The notes under the pieces were generated by a model, which was not told the DNA's origin, did not search any database, and saw nothing but the letters and a program-made list of their open reading frames with translations. A stretch of DNA of 64,000 bases, taken from positions 62,001-126,000 of the forward strand of contig JAAXVL010000004.1 of the NCBI GenBank assembly GCA_013335535.1. The letters are read 5' to 3'. This stretch comes from Azonexaceae bacterium (lineage in GTDB: Bacteria; Pseudomonadota; Gammaproteobacteria; Burkholderiales; Rhodocyclaceae). The position numbers and the translations under genes were made by a program. Of this stretch, positions 9,006-16,328 are shown one piece after another (the first letter of the stretch is position 1; the number at the start of each line of letters is the position of its first letter).

Positions 9006-9093
9006 TTTTTAAGTTCTCCTGGAGAGCGGGTTGATTTGGGTTTCTCTGATGCGGTTGGGCATTTGCTTTTAATCTTGTTCTGATAAGGCGGAA

Positions 9094-9381
9094 TTACGCC
9101 GGCTTGACGACGATTTCACCGCCAATGATCTGTGCCTGGCAGGCCAGTCGATGGCCGCGCGGGGCCAGGTTGTCTTTCAGCACCTGGTCTTCGAGGATGC
9201 TCGGCGGGGCGAGGAATTCGCCGCCGGAAACGATCTTGGTCAGACAGGTGCAGCATTCGCCTTCGCGGCAGCCGTAGGTGATGCCGGCGCCGACTTTCTC
9301 GGACACTTCGATGAGCCGGGTACCGGCCGGTACGGTGACCGAGACGCCGATATCCTGAAAGGTGACTTTCGCTTTTGGCAT
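9094..9381 (-). CDS. [2Fe-2S] ferredoxin (nif operon)
   Basis: This 95-residue plant-type ferredoxin carries CREGECCTC near residues 38-46 and 'RLACQ' near 79-83, a complete C-x4-C-x2-C...C set. It lies 18 bases after the flavodiiron gene and 88 bases before the second ferredoxin. An obvious possibility is that it donates electrons to the neighbouring flavodiiron protein, but ferredoxins of nif operons also serve nitrogenase and NifB directly. Confidence 0.9.
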   Translation of the reverse strand: MPKAKVTFQDIGVSVTVPAGTRLIEVSEKVGAGITYGCREGECCTCLTKIVSGGEFLAPPSILEDQVLKDNLAPRGHRLACQAQIIGGEIVVKPA

Positions 9382-9399
9382 TATTTTTCCCCCTGGTTG

Positions 9400-10671
9400 T
9401 TATGCGAGTGCTGCCATGTCGATCTCGCGGTGTTCTACGCGGCCCGTCAGGTGACGGGCCAGTTGTTCGCCGAGATCGCGGCAGGCTTCGAGTTCGCCGG
9501 CATCCGGCACGAGCTTGATACGCAGTCCTTCGACCGGGACGCGCAGCTTGAGGCCGCGCAGGCGATCTTCGATCAGCCGCACCGCCTCGCCGCTCCAGCC
9601 ATACGAGCCGAAAGCGGCGCCCAGCTTGCCCTTGACGTTGACCGTGGTCAGCGAGGACAGGACGTCCCAGATCGGCTTGACGGCATCGGCGTTGATGGTC
9701 GGGCTGCCGAAGGCGAGGCCATCGGCTTCCTCGATGAGGTCGGTGAAGATGCCCGACTCGCCACCTTCGAGGTCGTATAGCGAGACGCGCACACCGCCGA
9801 TGGCTTCGGCGCCGGCGGCGAGCGATTCGGCCATGCGTCGGGTATTGCCGTAGGCCGAGATGTAGAAGACGACCAGCGTCTTTTCGCTGCGCGCCTCGTT
9901 GAACAACCGGGGCGTCGCCAGTTCGCGGTAGCGGTGCACGTAGTCGCGCGGTGCGTGGCGCAGGATCGGGCCGTGGGCCGGAGCGATCAGGTTGATGTCG
10001 AGCGGCTCGATGAGAGCGATGGCGTCGAGCACATACTCGCGGAACGGCCGCATGATGTGCGCGTAGTAGTACTCGAACGAGAAGCGGAAATCGCCGACCG
10101 TGTCGTTGAACAGCCTGTTGTCGCAGAAATGGCAGCCGAAGATGTCGCCGGTGAACAGCAGGCCATCCTCGACCAGATAGGTGCATTGCGTGTCCGGCCA
10201 GTGCAGGTAAGGCGTGTGCAGGAAGCGCAGGGTGCGGCCGCCGAGGTCGACTTCGTCGTCGGTGGTGACCGGAATGTATTCGGGCGGCTTTTCGCCGGTC
10301 GGCTTGAGCAGAGCTTTCAACATCATCTGCGCGCGGCTCGACAGATAGACCTTGGCCTGCGGCGCGCGCTTGAGCAGTTCGGGCAGGGCGCCGCTGTGGT
10401 CGGGCTCGAGATGGTTGAGGACGATGGTGGTGATTTCGTCGTAGCGGGCCACCGATTCGAGTCGACGGAAGAAATCGTCGGCGAAGTTTTCCTTCACCGT
10501 GTCGATGATCGCCACGCCGTTCTCGCCGCGCACGACGTACGAGTTGTAGCTCGTGCCGTTGGCGGTTTTGAGGATGATGTCGAAACTCCGCAGATGCGGG
10601 TCGAGGGCGCCCACCCAGTGGACGCCCGGCGCAATTTCTACGGCGTTGTCAGTGAGTGCCGCAGCGACCAT
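9400..10671 (-). CDS. flavodiiron protein (A-type flavoprotein, O2/NO reductase)
   Basis: The start at 10671 (MVAAALTDNAVEIAPGVHWV) is preferred; upstream codons in the same frame lie inside the previous gene. The 423-residue protein has a metallo-beta-lactamase-like diiron domain (about 1-250) with ligands in 'LNHLEPDHSGALP', 'TPYLHWPD', 'FTGDIFGCHF' and 'APAHGPILR', and a C-terminal flavodoxin domain (about 255-400; 'VFYISAYGNTRRMAESLA', 'GAAFGSYGWSGEAV'). Such enzymes reduce oxygen to water or nitric oxide to nitrous oxide in the cytoplasm. Inside a nif operon, with two ferredoxins directly downstream, protection of nitrogenase from oxygen is the likely role. It overlaps the preceding gene by 23 bases. 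Confidence 0.92.
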   Translation of the reverse strand: MVAAALTDNAVEIAPGVHWVGALDPHLRSFDIILKTANGTSYNSYVVRGENGVAIIDTVKENFADDFFRRLESVARYDEITTIVLNHLEPDHSGALPELLKRAPQAKVYLSSRAQMMLKALLKPTGEKPPEYIPVTTDDEVDLGGRTLRFLHTPYLHWPDTQCTYLVEDGLLFTGDIFGCHFCDNRLFNDTVGDFRFSFEYYYAHIMRPFREYVLDAIALIEPLDINLIAPAHGPILRHAPRDYVHRYRELATPRLFNEARSEKTLVVFYISAYGNTRRMAESLAAGAEAIGGVRVSLYDLEGGESGIFTDLIEEADGLAFGSPTINADAVKPIWDVLSSLTTVNVKGKLGAAFGSYGWSGEAVRLIEDRLRGLKLRVPVEGLRIKLVPDAGELEACRDLGEQLARHLTGRVEHREIDMAALA

Positions 10672-11128
10672 GGCTGCTTTCCTCTTCCTCGTGATCATGG
10701 GCGTGGCTGCCACAGCTACCGTGGCCTTCCGGGCCATGCACGCAGGCTTCGATGTTGCCTTCCGGGAGCTCAACGTTTTTCAGGCCAATCCACGCGTCGA
10801 CCGCAGCAATGTCAAAGCCGACCAGCCGCTCCTCGCCGATTTCCATGAGCGGGCGACGAATGAGCAGCGGGTTCTCGAGCAGCAAATGCAGGGCATCTTC
10901 GAAACCCAGGTTTTCCGGGACGATTTCGCCCGACTTGATATCGGGCGCCGCCGGGTTGAACCAGGCGCTGATCGGCAGCTTGCCAAGAAAGGCGAGTAGC
11001 CGATCAGCCGTCCAGGCTTCGGTTTTCAGGCTTTTGGCCTGGACGGTGTGGCCGGCTGCTGCGAGCAAGGTCTTCTGGCGAAGATTGCCCTTGCAGCCGG
11101 GTTTTTCGTAGAACGTGACAACCGCCAT
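10649..11128 (-). CDS. NifO-like nitrogenase-associated ArsC-family protein with His-rich tail
   Basis: The 159-residue protein starts at 11128 (MAVVTFYEKPGC), its ATG sharing a base with the TAA of the ferredoxin gene in front. It has a thioredoxin-like ArsC/Spx fold with a single N-terminal cysteine (KPGCKGN rather than CxxC) and 'IRRPLMEIGEERLVGFD' near residues 90-106, as in the nitrogenase-associated NifO group. The last 30 or so residues form a tail rich in His, Cys and Glu ('HGSCGSHAHDHEEEESSHGR'), an unusual extension with the look of a metal-binding or metal-storage segment. Family members affect molybdenum partition between nitrogenase and nitrate reductase; the role here is inferred. 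Confidence 0.8.
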   Translation of the reverse strand: MAVVTFYEKPGCKGNLRQKTLLAAAGHTVQAKSLKTEAWTADRLLAFLGKLPISAWFNPAAPDIKSGEIVPENLGFEDALHLLLENPLLIRRPLMEIGEERLVGFDIAAVDAWIGLKNVELPEGNIEACVHGPEGHGSCGSHAHDHEEEESSHGRCGTH

Positions 11129-11406
11129 TACGCCGCGTCCTTCCACAAGCCGAATTGCTTGAGCTTTTCGATCGGGATGCCGGTCAGCGAACCCGGCGGG
11201 TTCAGGAAGGCGCCCAGTTCATCGACGATGGCCATTTCAATCGGGCAGATCGCAGCGCATTGCGGCACCCCGTGATCGCCCAGACACTCGGTACATTTGC
11301 CGTCATCGATCAGGAAATGCGGCGTGTCCTGATAGATCGCCTCGTTCGGACAGACATCGACGCAAGCCCAGCAATTGACGCAGGATTCGGTGATTTGCAG
11401 TGCCAT
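11128..11406 (-). CDS. dicluster 4Fe-4S ferredoxin following nifB
   Basis: The 92-residue protein has two 4Fe-4S motifs: CVNCWACVDVCP (residues about 9-20) and a second set CTECLGDHGVPQCAAICP with an expanded spacing between its second and third cysteines. This layout matches the FdxN-type ferredoxins that accompany nifB and supply it with electrons. The gene begins directly after the nifB stop, so the two are translated from one message. The following ArsC-family gene overlaps its stop codon. Confidence 0.9.
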   Translation of the reverse strand: MALQITESCVNCWACVDVCPNEAIYQDTPHFLIDDGKCTECLGDHGVPQCAAICPIEMAIVDELGAFLNPPGSLTGIPIEKLKQFGLWKDAA

Positions 11407-12915
11407 TTACGCCACCTTCAGAGCTTCTGCGGACGGACTCAACTTGCCGGTCGCCGCGATTTCCTTGTACACCGCCATCACGGCTTCCTCGATCGGCTCC
11501 ATTGCGTGTTCGCCGTTCGGCGCGATGCCGGCGGCTTCCAGCTTGGCCCAGGGTTCGTAACCGACCTTGGAGCAGAGCACGACTTCGCAGCCTTCAAGGA
11601 CGCGGATGTTGCGGTCGAGCAGCGATTCGGTTGAGCCAGCTTCGGCCACGTCGCCGTCACCGCAGGCATCCATGCCGCCGCAGTAGAGCTCGGTCTTGCG
11701 ATGGCTCATGAAGCGGACGCCAGCCGGCGAAGCTTCGTAGATCAGGAATTCCTTGGCATGACCGAAGTGCTCGGCAACGACGCCGTTCTTGCCGGCCACC
11801 GCCATGAGCACCGGGCGGGCATCGGCCGGGATGCCGAGCTCTTCGGCCTTTGGCTTGACGATGCCGCGCTTGGCGTCGAGCTTTTCGATGATCTCGTCGT
11901 GGACAACCTTGCGACGGACCATGGCAGCTTCGTAATCGACCTCCATGACGTCGATCTTGTCCATGGTGAATTCGTCGCCGCGATCTTCGCCGAGCAGGCC
12001 GACCGCATCGGCACGGCACTGGCGGCAGTGGCGCATCATCGCCATGTCACCGGCACAGGCGTCCTGCAGATCCTGCAACTGTTCCGGCGTCGGTTCCGGC
12101 TGTTCCATGATGCCGTAGTAGGTGCCGTGTTCAGCTTCGGCAATCAGCGGCATGACGTTGTGCAGGAAGGCGCCCTTGGCCTTGACGATTTTCGAGACTT
12201 CCTTGAGATGCTCGTCATTGACGCCGGGGATCAGCACCGAGTTGACCTTCACCAGGATGCCGCGGTCGGTCAGCATCTGCAGACCCTTCTGCTGCTGTTC
12301 GATCAGGATGCGCGCGCCTTCGACGCCGAAGATGCGTTTGTTCTCCCAGAAAATCCACGGGTAGATCTTGGCACCGACTTCCGGATCGACGCAGTTGATG
12401 GTGATCGTCACGTGGTCGATGTTGTGCTGGGCAATACGGTCGACATACATCGGCAGGTTGAGGCCGTTGGTCGATACGCAGAGTTTGATATCCGGGGCGC
12501 GCGCCGAGAGCTCTTCAAAGGTCTCGAAAGTGCGGCCCGGGTTGGCGAGGGGGTCGCCAGGTCCGGCGATGCCGAGTACCGTCATCTGCGGGATTTCGGC
12601 CGCGACGGCGAGCACCTTGTTGATCGCCTGTTTCGGCGTCAATACCTCGGAAACGACGCCCGGACGGGATTCGTTCGAGCAGTCATACTTGCGGTTGCAG
12701 TAATTGCACTGAATGTTGCAGGCCGGGGCCACGGCAACGTGCATGCGGGCGAAGTAGTGGTGCGCTTCTTCCGAATAACACGGGTGGTCCTGAACCTTGG
12801 CGCGAATGTGATCGGGCAGGTGGCCCAAGGCGTCCGGGGCCGTACCGCAGCCGCTGGATGCACAACCGCCGCCTTCAGCGGCAGGGGCAGAATTGCTGAT
12901 AACAGGTAGTTCCAC
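11407..12915 (-). CDS. nifB: NifB, radical SAM FeMo-cofactor precursor synthase
   Basis: The 502-residue protein has an N-terminal radical-SAM domain with the cluster motif CNIQCNYCNRKYDC (residues about 66-79), the NifB signatures 'GIAGPGDPLANPGRTFETFE' and 'MRHCRQCRADAVGLLGEDRG', and a C-terminal NifX/NafY-like domain (about 370-490; 'VAEHFGHAKEFLIY', 'GGMDACGDGDVAEAG'). NifB uses S-adenosylmethionine and two 4Fe-4S clusters to make the carbide-containing NifB-co. It is the first gene of an operon that continues to draG. Its upstream region carries a perfect TGGCAC-N5-TTGC promoter and a NifA enhancer, so expression should require RpoN and NifA. Confidence 0.97.
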   Translation of the reverse strand: MELPVISNSAPAAEGGGCASSGCGTAPDALGHLPDHIRAKVQDHPCYSEEAHHYFARMHVAVAPACNIQCNYCNRKYDCSNESRPGVVSEVLTPKQAINKVLAVAAEIPQMTVLGIAGPGDPLANPGRTFETFEELSARAPDIKLCVSTNGLNLPMYVDRIAQHNIDHVTITINCVDPEVGAKIYPWIFWENKRIFGVEGARILIEQQQKGLQMLTDRGILVKVNSVLIPGVNDEHLKEVSKIVKAKGAFLHNVMPLIAEAEHGTYYGIMEQPEPTPEQLQDLQDACAGDMAMMRHCRQCRADAVGLLGEDRGDEFTMDKIDVMEVDYEAAMVRRKVVHDEIIEKLDAKRGIVKPKAEELGIPADARPVLMAVAGKNGVVAEHFGHAKEFLIYEASPAGVRFMSHRKTELYCGGMDACGDGDVAEAGSTESLLDRNIRVLEGCEVVLCSKVGYEPWAKLEAAGIAPNGEHAMEPIEEAVMAVYKEIAATGKLSPSAEALKVA

Positions 12916-12951
12916 GATGTCGGCTCCTCGAATGCAGTCGGAGCCTATTCA

Positions 12952-12966
12952 GCAATCGCTGTGCCA
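12952..12966 (-). promoter_or_regulatory. RpoN (sigma-54) promoter of the nifB operon
   Basis: On the minus strand the sequence reads TGGCAC-AGCGA-TTGC, an exact match to the -24/-12 consensus with correct GG-N10-GC spacing. It lies 37 bases before the nifB start codon and 64 bases from the NifA site at 13030-13045. Confidence 0.92.
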
Positions 12967-13029
12967 GAGAGGTTTTGCCAATTAAATCAGCGAGATGCAT
13001 GTTTCCCCCGAAGCGCGTGTTGGCCGTCT

Positions 13030-13045
13030 TGTCGCAAATGCGACA
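13030..13045. promoter_or_regulatory. NifA upstream activator site shared by two divergent promoters
   Basis: TGT-CGCAAATGCG-ACA is a perfect TGT-N10-ACA NifA site, inside the wider palindrome CTTGTCGCAAATGCGACAG. It sits midway between the nifB promoter (12952-12966) and a second RpoN-type promoter pointing the other way (13106-13120), 63 and 60 bases from them. Confidence 0.9.
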
Positions 13046-13105
13046 GCGCTGCAGTGCACAAGCCACAGCGGCCACTGCCGTGAAAATGTCGTGTAAGTTG
13101 CGGAG

Positions 13106-13120
13106 CGGCATTTCAATTGC
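13106..13120 (+). promoter_or_regulatory. RpoN (sigma-54) promoter in front of the 68-residue gene
   Basis: CGGCAT-TTCAA-TTGC on the plus strand keeps the essential GG-N10-GC pair. It lies 56 bases before the ATG at 13177 and 60 bases from the NifA site, a geometry almost symmetrical to that of nifB. Confidence 0.75.
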
Positions 13121-13176
13121 CGGCGCCGGTCTGTACACTGCGCGCATCTATTGCACGACCATTTGGAGAACGAAGC

Positions 13177-13383
13177 ATGCGCGGTACGTTTGAATACAAG
13201 CTTGGCGGTAGCGGCGACGCAGTTACCCTGAATATTGATCTGGACGCAGTCAGCGCCAATGCCCTGGTCCGGCTCGACCGCTACATCAGCTGGACCGACA
13301 TCCTGAAACTCACGGAAAACGACCCGGAAGCCGCCTACGCCGCCGAACGCCTGCACACCGTGCTGCAGCACATGGGCAAGTAA
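13177..13383 (+). CDS. small protein of unknown function, probable NifA/RpoN target
   Basis: The 68-residue product (starts MRGTFEYKLGGSGDAVTLNI, ends LHTVLQHMGK) is not recognised. It has a short beta-like N-terminus followed by an acidic helical half; there is no signal peptide, membrane segment or cysteine. The ATG is preceded by GGAG at 13165-13168. It is transcribed away from nifB, with a -24/-12 promoter at 13106-13120 and the NifA site at 13030-13045, and it is closed by a strong terminator at about 13426-13466, so it forms its own one-gene unit. Control by NifA is inferred from these sites. Confidence 0.8.
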   Translation: MRGTFEYKLGGSGDAVTLNIDLDAVSANALVRLDRYISWTDILKLTENDPEAAYAAERLHTVLQHMGK

Positions 13384-13425
13384 GCAGACGCAAGGAATCT
13401 TCGGCCGGCTTCCCCGAGTCCGCCG

Positions 13426-13466
13426 AAAAAGAAGGAGCCTTGGCTTGCGCCCTGCGCTCCTTTTTT
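13426..13466 (+). terminator. rho-independent terminator after the 68-residue gene
   Basis: A stem AAGGAGC/GCTCCTT with an inner GC-rich loop is followed by a run of six T residues (13461-13466) and preceded by A residues, so it could work in both directions. Confidence 0.8.
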
Positions 13467-13554
13467 GTGCCTGGCTTTCTCCATCAGCCTTGTTTCGATT
13501 TTCGAAGACGGCATAATCCGGACTTCTCCAACCCGGTAGCCTTACGGAGCAGTT

Positions 13555-13794
13555 GTGAACCTGACCCCTTTGAAAAACTATGGCTCGGATGAAAATCCGT
13601 GGCGAGGCCCTGACGGCGAGGTGATCGCCTGCCATGAGAAGCTCAAGGTGATGTCTGAAAACCTCGAGGAGTTACGAGACATGGCGCTCGCTGCGCTCGA
13701 AGACGCAGTCCTCATGGGATGCTCGGAAGATCAGGTCAAAGCGGTCTTTGTCGAGATCATCGATCAGCTATCGACCAGCTACCAGCCTCGCTGA
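13555..13794 (+). CDS. small conserved hypothetical protein near the nif genes (GTG start)
   Basis: This 79-residue protein starts at a GTG (13555) with GGAG six bases upstream. It begins NLTPLKNYGSDENPWRGPDG and continues with a helical, acidic part ('EKLKVMSENLEELRDMALAA', 'LEDAVLMGCSEDQV'). One cysteine is present; no known domain is recognised. It stands alone between two terminators. Its place between nifB and other nif-linked genes suggests but does not prove a link to nitrogen fixation. Confidence 0.7.
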   Translation: MNLTPLKNYGSDENPWRGPDGEVIACHEKLKVMSENLEELRDMALAALEDAVLMGCSEDQVKAVFVEIIDQLSTSYQPR

Positions 13795-13806
13795 CGAGGC
13801 GCTTTT
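13785..13806 (+). terminator. terminator overlapping the stop codon of the 79-residue gene
   Basis: GCCTCG-CTGA-CGAGGC forms a six-base-pair stem whose loop contains the TGA stop; it is followed by GCTTTT. Confidence 0.65.
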
Positions 13807-13830
13807 CTCCCGCTTCCGGACTTCAGGCCG

Positions 13831-13867
13831 ATTTCAAATTTGGCCAATTTTTCCGGTTGACCGTGGC
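13831..13867 (+). repeat. dispersed 40-bp repeat, intergenic full-length copy
   Basis: This copy shows the whole pattern: an ATTTCAAATTTGGCC block and then AATTTTTCCGGTTGACCGTGG. It lies between two convergent genes and serves as the reference copy of the family (other copies at 7545, 15879, 16473, 21213, 28222, 30637, 34412, 39829, 41748 and 47142). Confidence 0.85.
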
Positions 13868-13905
13868 GTCCGGTCTGGGGCGAGGCGGACATTAAATCCG
13901 CGAGT

Positions 13906-14379
13906 TCATTTTCTCCACTTGGCCCATGGGTCCGAATCACTGGGCGGCGTGCTTGAGCGGTTTGGCGTTCTCTTGCCCGAAGCGGCGCGATGGCTTTTTT
14001 CTTCGTCGTGCCGGGCCGCCTTTTTGGCGCGTTTTTCGCGCAGGCGCTCGGCGTCTTCCAGACTCAATTCGGCCGGTGAGCCGGGTTTTTGGTCCGGCGG
14101 TACGATGCGGTCTCGGGGGGGCAGTTCAAACTGCTCGTCAGAAGCGCGGGGCAGGCTTTTGAACTTGTACAGATAGAAGGCTTCGACCTTCTCGCGCGCC
14201 CAATCCGTCTTTTTGAGGTACTTGATGGCGGAATCGATGCTCGGGTTTTTGTTGAAACAATTGATGTTGAGATAGGCAAACAGGATCTCGAAGCCGTAGT
14301 GATCGACGATTTCAGTGAGCAGTTTTTTCAGACTGAGCCCGTGCAGCGGGTTGTTCTGGTAATTGATCTCGTCGTTCAT
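13906..14379 (-). CDS. VF530/DUF2132-family protein with basic C-terminal tail
   Basis: The first 75 residues match the VF530 (DUF2132) fold: '[20 protein letters not shown]', '[20 protein letters not shown]', '[13 protein letters not shown]'. Family members are small, possibly DNA-binding proteins of unknown role. This protein (157 residues) adds a long Lys/Arg/Glu-rich, low-complexity tail that is absent from the short members. It is transcribed divergently from the Fe-S oxidoreductase at 14.5 kb and shares its upstream region, but no -24/-12 promoter was found on its side. Confidence 0.8.
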   Translation of the reverse strand: MNDEINYQNNPLHGLSLKKLLTEIVDHYGFEILFAYLNINCFNKNPSIDSAIKYLKKTDWAREKVEAFYLYKFKSLPRASDEQFELPPRDRIVPPDQKPGSPAELSLEDAERLREKRAKKAARHDEEKSHRAASGKRTPNRSSTPPSDSDPWAKWRK

Positions 14380-14441
14380 GCTCGTGCCTAATCAGGATAA
14401 GGCCGGCATTATACCGATCACTGTCCCGGCAATAGCCTTCT

Positions 14442-14457
14442 TGTCGCATTGTCGACA
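14442..14457. promoter_or_regulatory. NifA upstream activator site
   Basis: TGT-CGCATTGTCG-ACA is a perfect TGT-N10-ACA site, in the context CTTGTCGCATTGTCGACAG that closely matches the nifB enhancer. Confidence 0.85.
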
Positions 14458-14490
14458 GTTGCGATACCTTGATTTTAAAGACTATTGCCG

Positions 14491-14505
14491 TGGCGCCGGT
14501 TTTGC
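14491..14505 (+). promoter_or_regulatory. RpoN-type promoter overlapping the start of the Fe-S oxidoreductase gene
   Basis: TGGCGC-CGGTT-TTGC keeps GG-N10-GC and lies 33 bases after the NifA site. Transcription would start near 14517, almost on the ATG at 14518, leaving no room for a ribosome-binding site. Confidence 0.7.
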
Positions 14506-14517
14506 TTCATGTCCAGC

Positions 14518-15858
14518 ATGAAAACCTTTCTCGACTGGTCGGCCTACGACACCTACGGCATGGGCGACGCCTACGCCGGCATTCCGGCGACGGGCGGCAA
14601 TTACGCCAAGGCGGTGGCCGTCTGCATGAACAATCACCAGTGCCAGCGCGACGCCAAGGGCGTCATGTGCCCGAGCTACCGCATCACGCACGATCCGGCG
14701 CATTCGACCGGGGCGCGGGTCAAGGCCTTCAAGGCGGCGCTGAATGGCGAACTGGGCGAGCACCCCTTCGTCCATCCCGACCTGGCGGCGGCCATGGACC
14801 TTTGCGTGTCGTGCAAGGGCTGCAAGAAGGAGTGTCCGAGCTCGGTCGACATGACGCTGATCAAGACCGAATACCTGGCGCACCGCAACGAGGAAATGGG
14901 CTTGCCCCGCCGGGCGAAACTGTTCGGCGGTCTGCCGGAATGGCTGCATCGCTATCGCCGGCCGCTCGCCGCGCTGGTTCGCCTGCGCAACGCCTCGCCT
15001 TTCCTGGCCGGGCTGGTCGAACGCCGGCTGGGCATTTCGGCCAGGCGACCGATTCCGGAGATCGTCAGCCAGCCGGTATTTGCCACGGCCGAGCCGGCCA
15101 CGGCGCCGCGCGGCAAGGTCGTGCTGTTCGTCGATACCTTCACGCATTACTACACGCCGGAAGTGGCCGAGGCGGCGCTGGCCGTGCTGACCGCCGGCGG
15201 CTACGCGGTCGAGGTGCTGCGCCCGGTAGCCGAAGATGCCGAGCCGGATCGCCCGCTGTGCTGCGGTCGGACCTATTTGTCGCAAGGCATGGTCGATGCG
15301 GCCAAGGCGGAAGGCAAACGGGTCATGGCGGCGCTCAAGCCCGCGCTGGCCGAAGGCACGCCGATTGTCGGGCTGGAGCCGTCCTGCCTGCTCGCCCTGC
15401 GCGACGAGTTCTACAGCCTGTCGCTCGGGCCGGAGGTCGGGCAACTCGGCAAGCAGGCCTTCCTGTTCGAGGAATTCCTCATGCGCGAGGGCAACAAGGG
15501 GCTGAAGCTCGATCTCAAGCCGATTCCCGGCGGCAAGGCCGTGGTCCATGGCCATTGCCACCAGAAGGCGTTTGGTGCCATGAAGTCGATGAAGAAGGTG
15601 CTCGGCTGGATACCGGAATTCGAGTTTGAGATCGTCGATGCCAGTTGTTGCGGCATGTCGGGCAGCTTTGGGCTGGAGGCGGAGCACTACGAGGCGTCGG
15701 TGAAGATGGGCGAACTGGCGCTGTTGCCGGCCGTGCGTTCAGCGCCGGCCGATGCGACCATCGTGGCCGATGGCTTCTCCTGTCGGCACCAGATCAAGGA
15801 CGGCACCGGGCGGGATGCGGTGCATGTCGCCGTGCTGCTGGCGCGGGCGCTGGCCTGA
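14518..15858 (+). CDS. (Fe-S)-binding oxidoreductase with two 4Fe-4S motifs and CCG domains
   Basis: The roughly 446-residue protein resembles the iron-sulfur half of FAD-linked oxidases and GlpC/HdrD-type subunits. It shows CMNNHQCQRDAKGVMCPSY near residues 39-57, CVSCKGCKKECPSSVDM near 98-114, and two cysteine-rich CCG segments ('LCCGRTYLSQGM' and 'DASCCGMSGSFGLEAEHY'). No FAD domain is present, so a separate partner is expected. A NifA site and a -24/-12 promoter directly upstream suggest expression during nitrogen fixation, perhaps in electron supply. Start choice is uncertain: ATGs at 14485 and 14509 lie before the predicted transcription start, 14518 would be leaderless, and 14560 is also in frame. 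Confidence 0.8.
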   Translation: MKTFLDWSAYDTYGMGDAYAGIPATGGNYAKAVAVCMNNHQCQRDAKGVMCPSYRITHDPAHSTGARVKAFKAALNGELGEHPFVHPDLAAAMDLCVSCKGCKKECPSSVDMTLIKTEYLAHRNEEMGLPRRAKLFGGLPEWLHRYRRPLAALVRLRNASPFLAGLVERRLGISARRPIPEIVSQPVFATAEPATAPRGKVVLFVDTFTHYYTPEVAEAALAVLTAGGYAVEVLRPVAEDAEPDRPLCCGRTYLSQGMVDAAKAEGKRVMAALKPALAEGTPIVGLEPSCLLALRDEFYSLSLGPEVGQLGKQAFLFEEFLMREGNKGLKLDLKPIPGGKAVVHGHCHQKAFGAMKSMKKVLGWIPEFEFEIVDASCCGMSGSFGLEAEHYEASVKMGELALLPAVRSAPADATIVADGFSCRHQIKDGTGRDAVHVAVLLARALA

Positions 15859-15878
15859 TTTCAGTGGCCGCGAGGCAA

Positions 15879-15918
15879 TGCCACGGTCAACCGGAATAAA
15901 CGGCCAAAATTGAAATGC
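15879..15918 (-). repeat. dispersed repeat copy, the only one in minus orientation
   Basis: The plus strand shows CCACGGTCAACCGG (from 15881) and then TAAACGGCCAAAATTGAAAT, the reverse complement of the consensus. It lies between convergent genes. Confidence 0.85.
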
Positions 15919-15922
15919 TGCC

Positions 15923-16315
15923 TCAGTGCCGCGAGAACAAATCGCGCACCTTGCACAGCGTCGTCGTGATGTCGAAGCGCGGGTCGGGCAGGGCTTCGCC
16001 GGCCAGGATGCGGGTGATGGCGAGGGCCGGGTCGGACTCGCCGGTGAGCAATACTTCTGCGCCGCGTTTCTTCATGTGGCGGATGAAACCGTCGCCGGCG
16101 CTGGCGCAGACGATGAGGTCGACGCCGTCGAGCGGATGCGGTTCGTTGTCCTCGAAAACATGCAGAACCTGATCCTTGGCCAGATCGACCCGGCTGGGCG
16201 CCGGCAGCAACTGGTTGGAACGGTGGTTTGTCAGGTCGTAAACCAGCCATTGTCGGGTTTGCCCCGCGTGGCCGCTGACTTCCTGGAAATCCTTGGTGGC
16301 GATGGCGATTTTCAT
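15923..16315 (-). CDS. NifX/NifB-type FeMo-cofactor-binding domain protein
   Basis: The start at 16315 (MKIAIATKDFQEVSGHAG) fits the domain; the longer frame upstream runs into modD. The 130-residue protein is a stand-alone dinitrogenase iron-molybdenum cofactor-binding domain like NifX, VnfX or NafY C-termini ('EVSGHAGQTRQWLVYD', 'DGVDLIVCASAGDGFIRHM'). Such proteins carry NifB-co or FeMo-co. It follows modD by 13 bases and ends the modABCD operon, which ties molybdate uptake to cofactor handling. Confidence 0.85.
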   Translation of the reverse strand: MKIAIATKDFQEVSGHAGQTRQWLVYDLTNHRSNQLLPAPSRVDLAKDQVLHVFEDNEPHPLDGVDLIVCASAGDGFIRHMKKRGAEVLLTGESDPALAITRILAGEALPDPRFDITTTLCKVRDLFSRH

Positions 16316-16328
16316 GGCAAAGGCGCTT

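Noticed and set aside
9639-9648. Another TTGACCGTGG inside the flavodiiron gene, as a twelfth copy of the dispersed repeat
   Set aside because: The upstream A/T-rich block and CCGG are missing and the codons encode conserved flavodoxin residues (TTVNVKGKLG), so a chance match is more likely.
14482-15687. 401-codon minus-strand frame opposite the Fe-S oxidoreductase
   Set aside because: Shadow of a GC-rich gene; the plus-strand protein has all Fe-S motifs.
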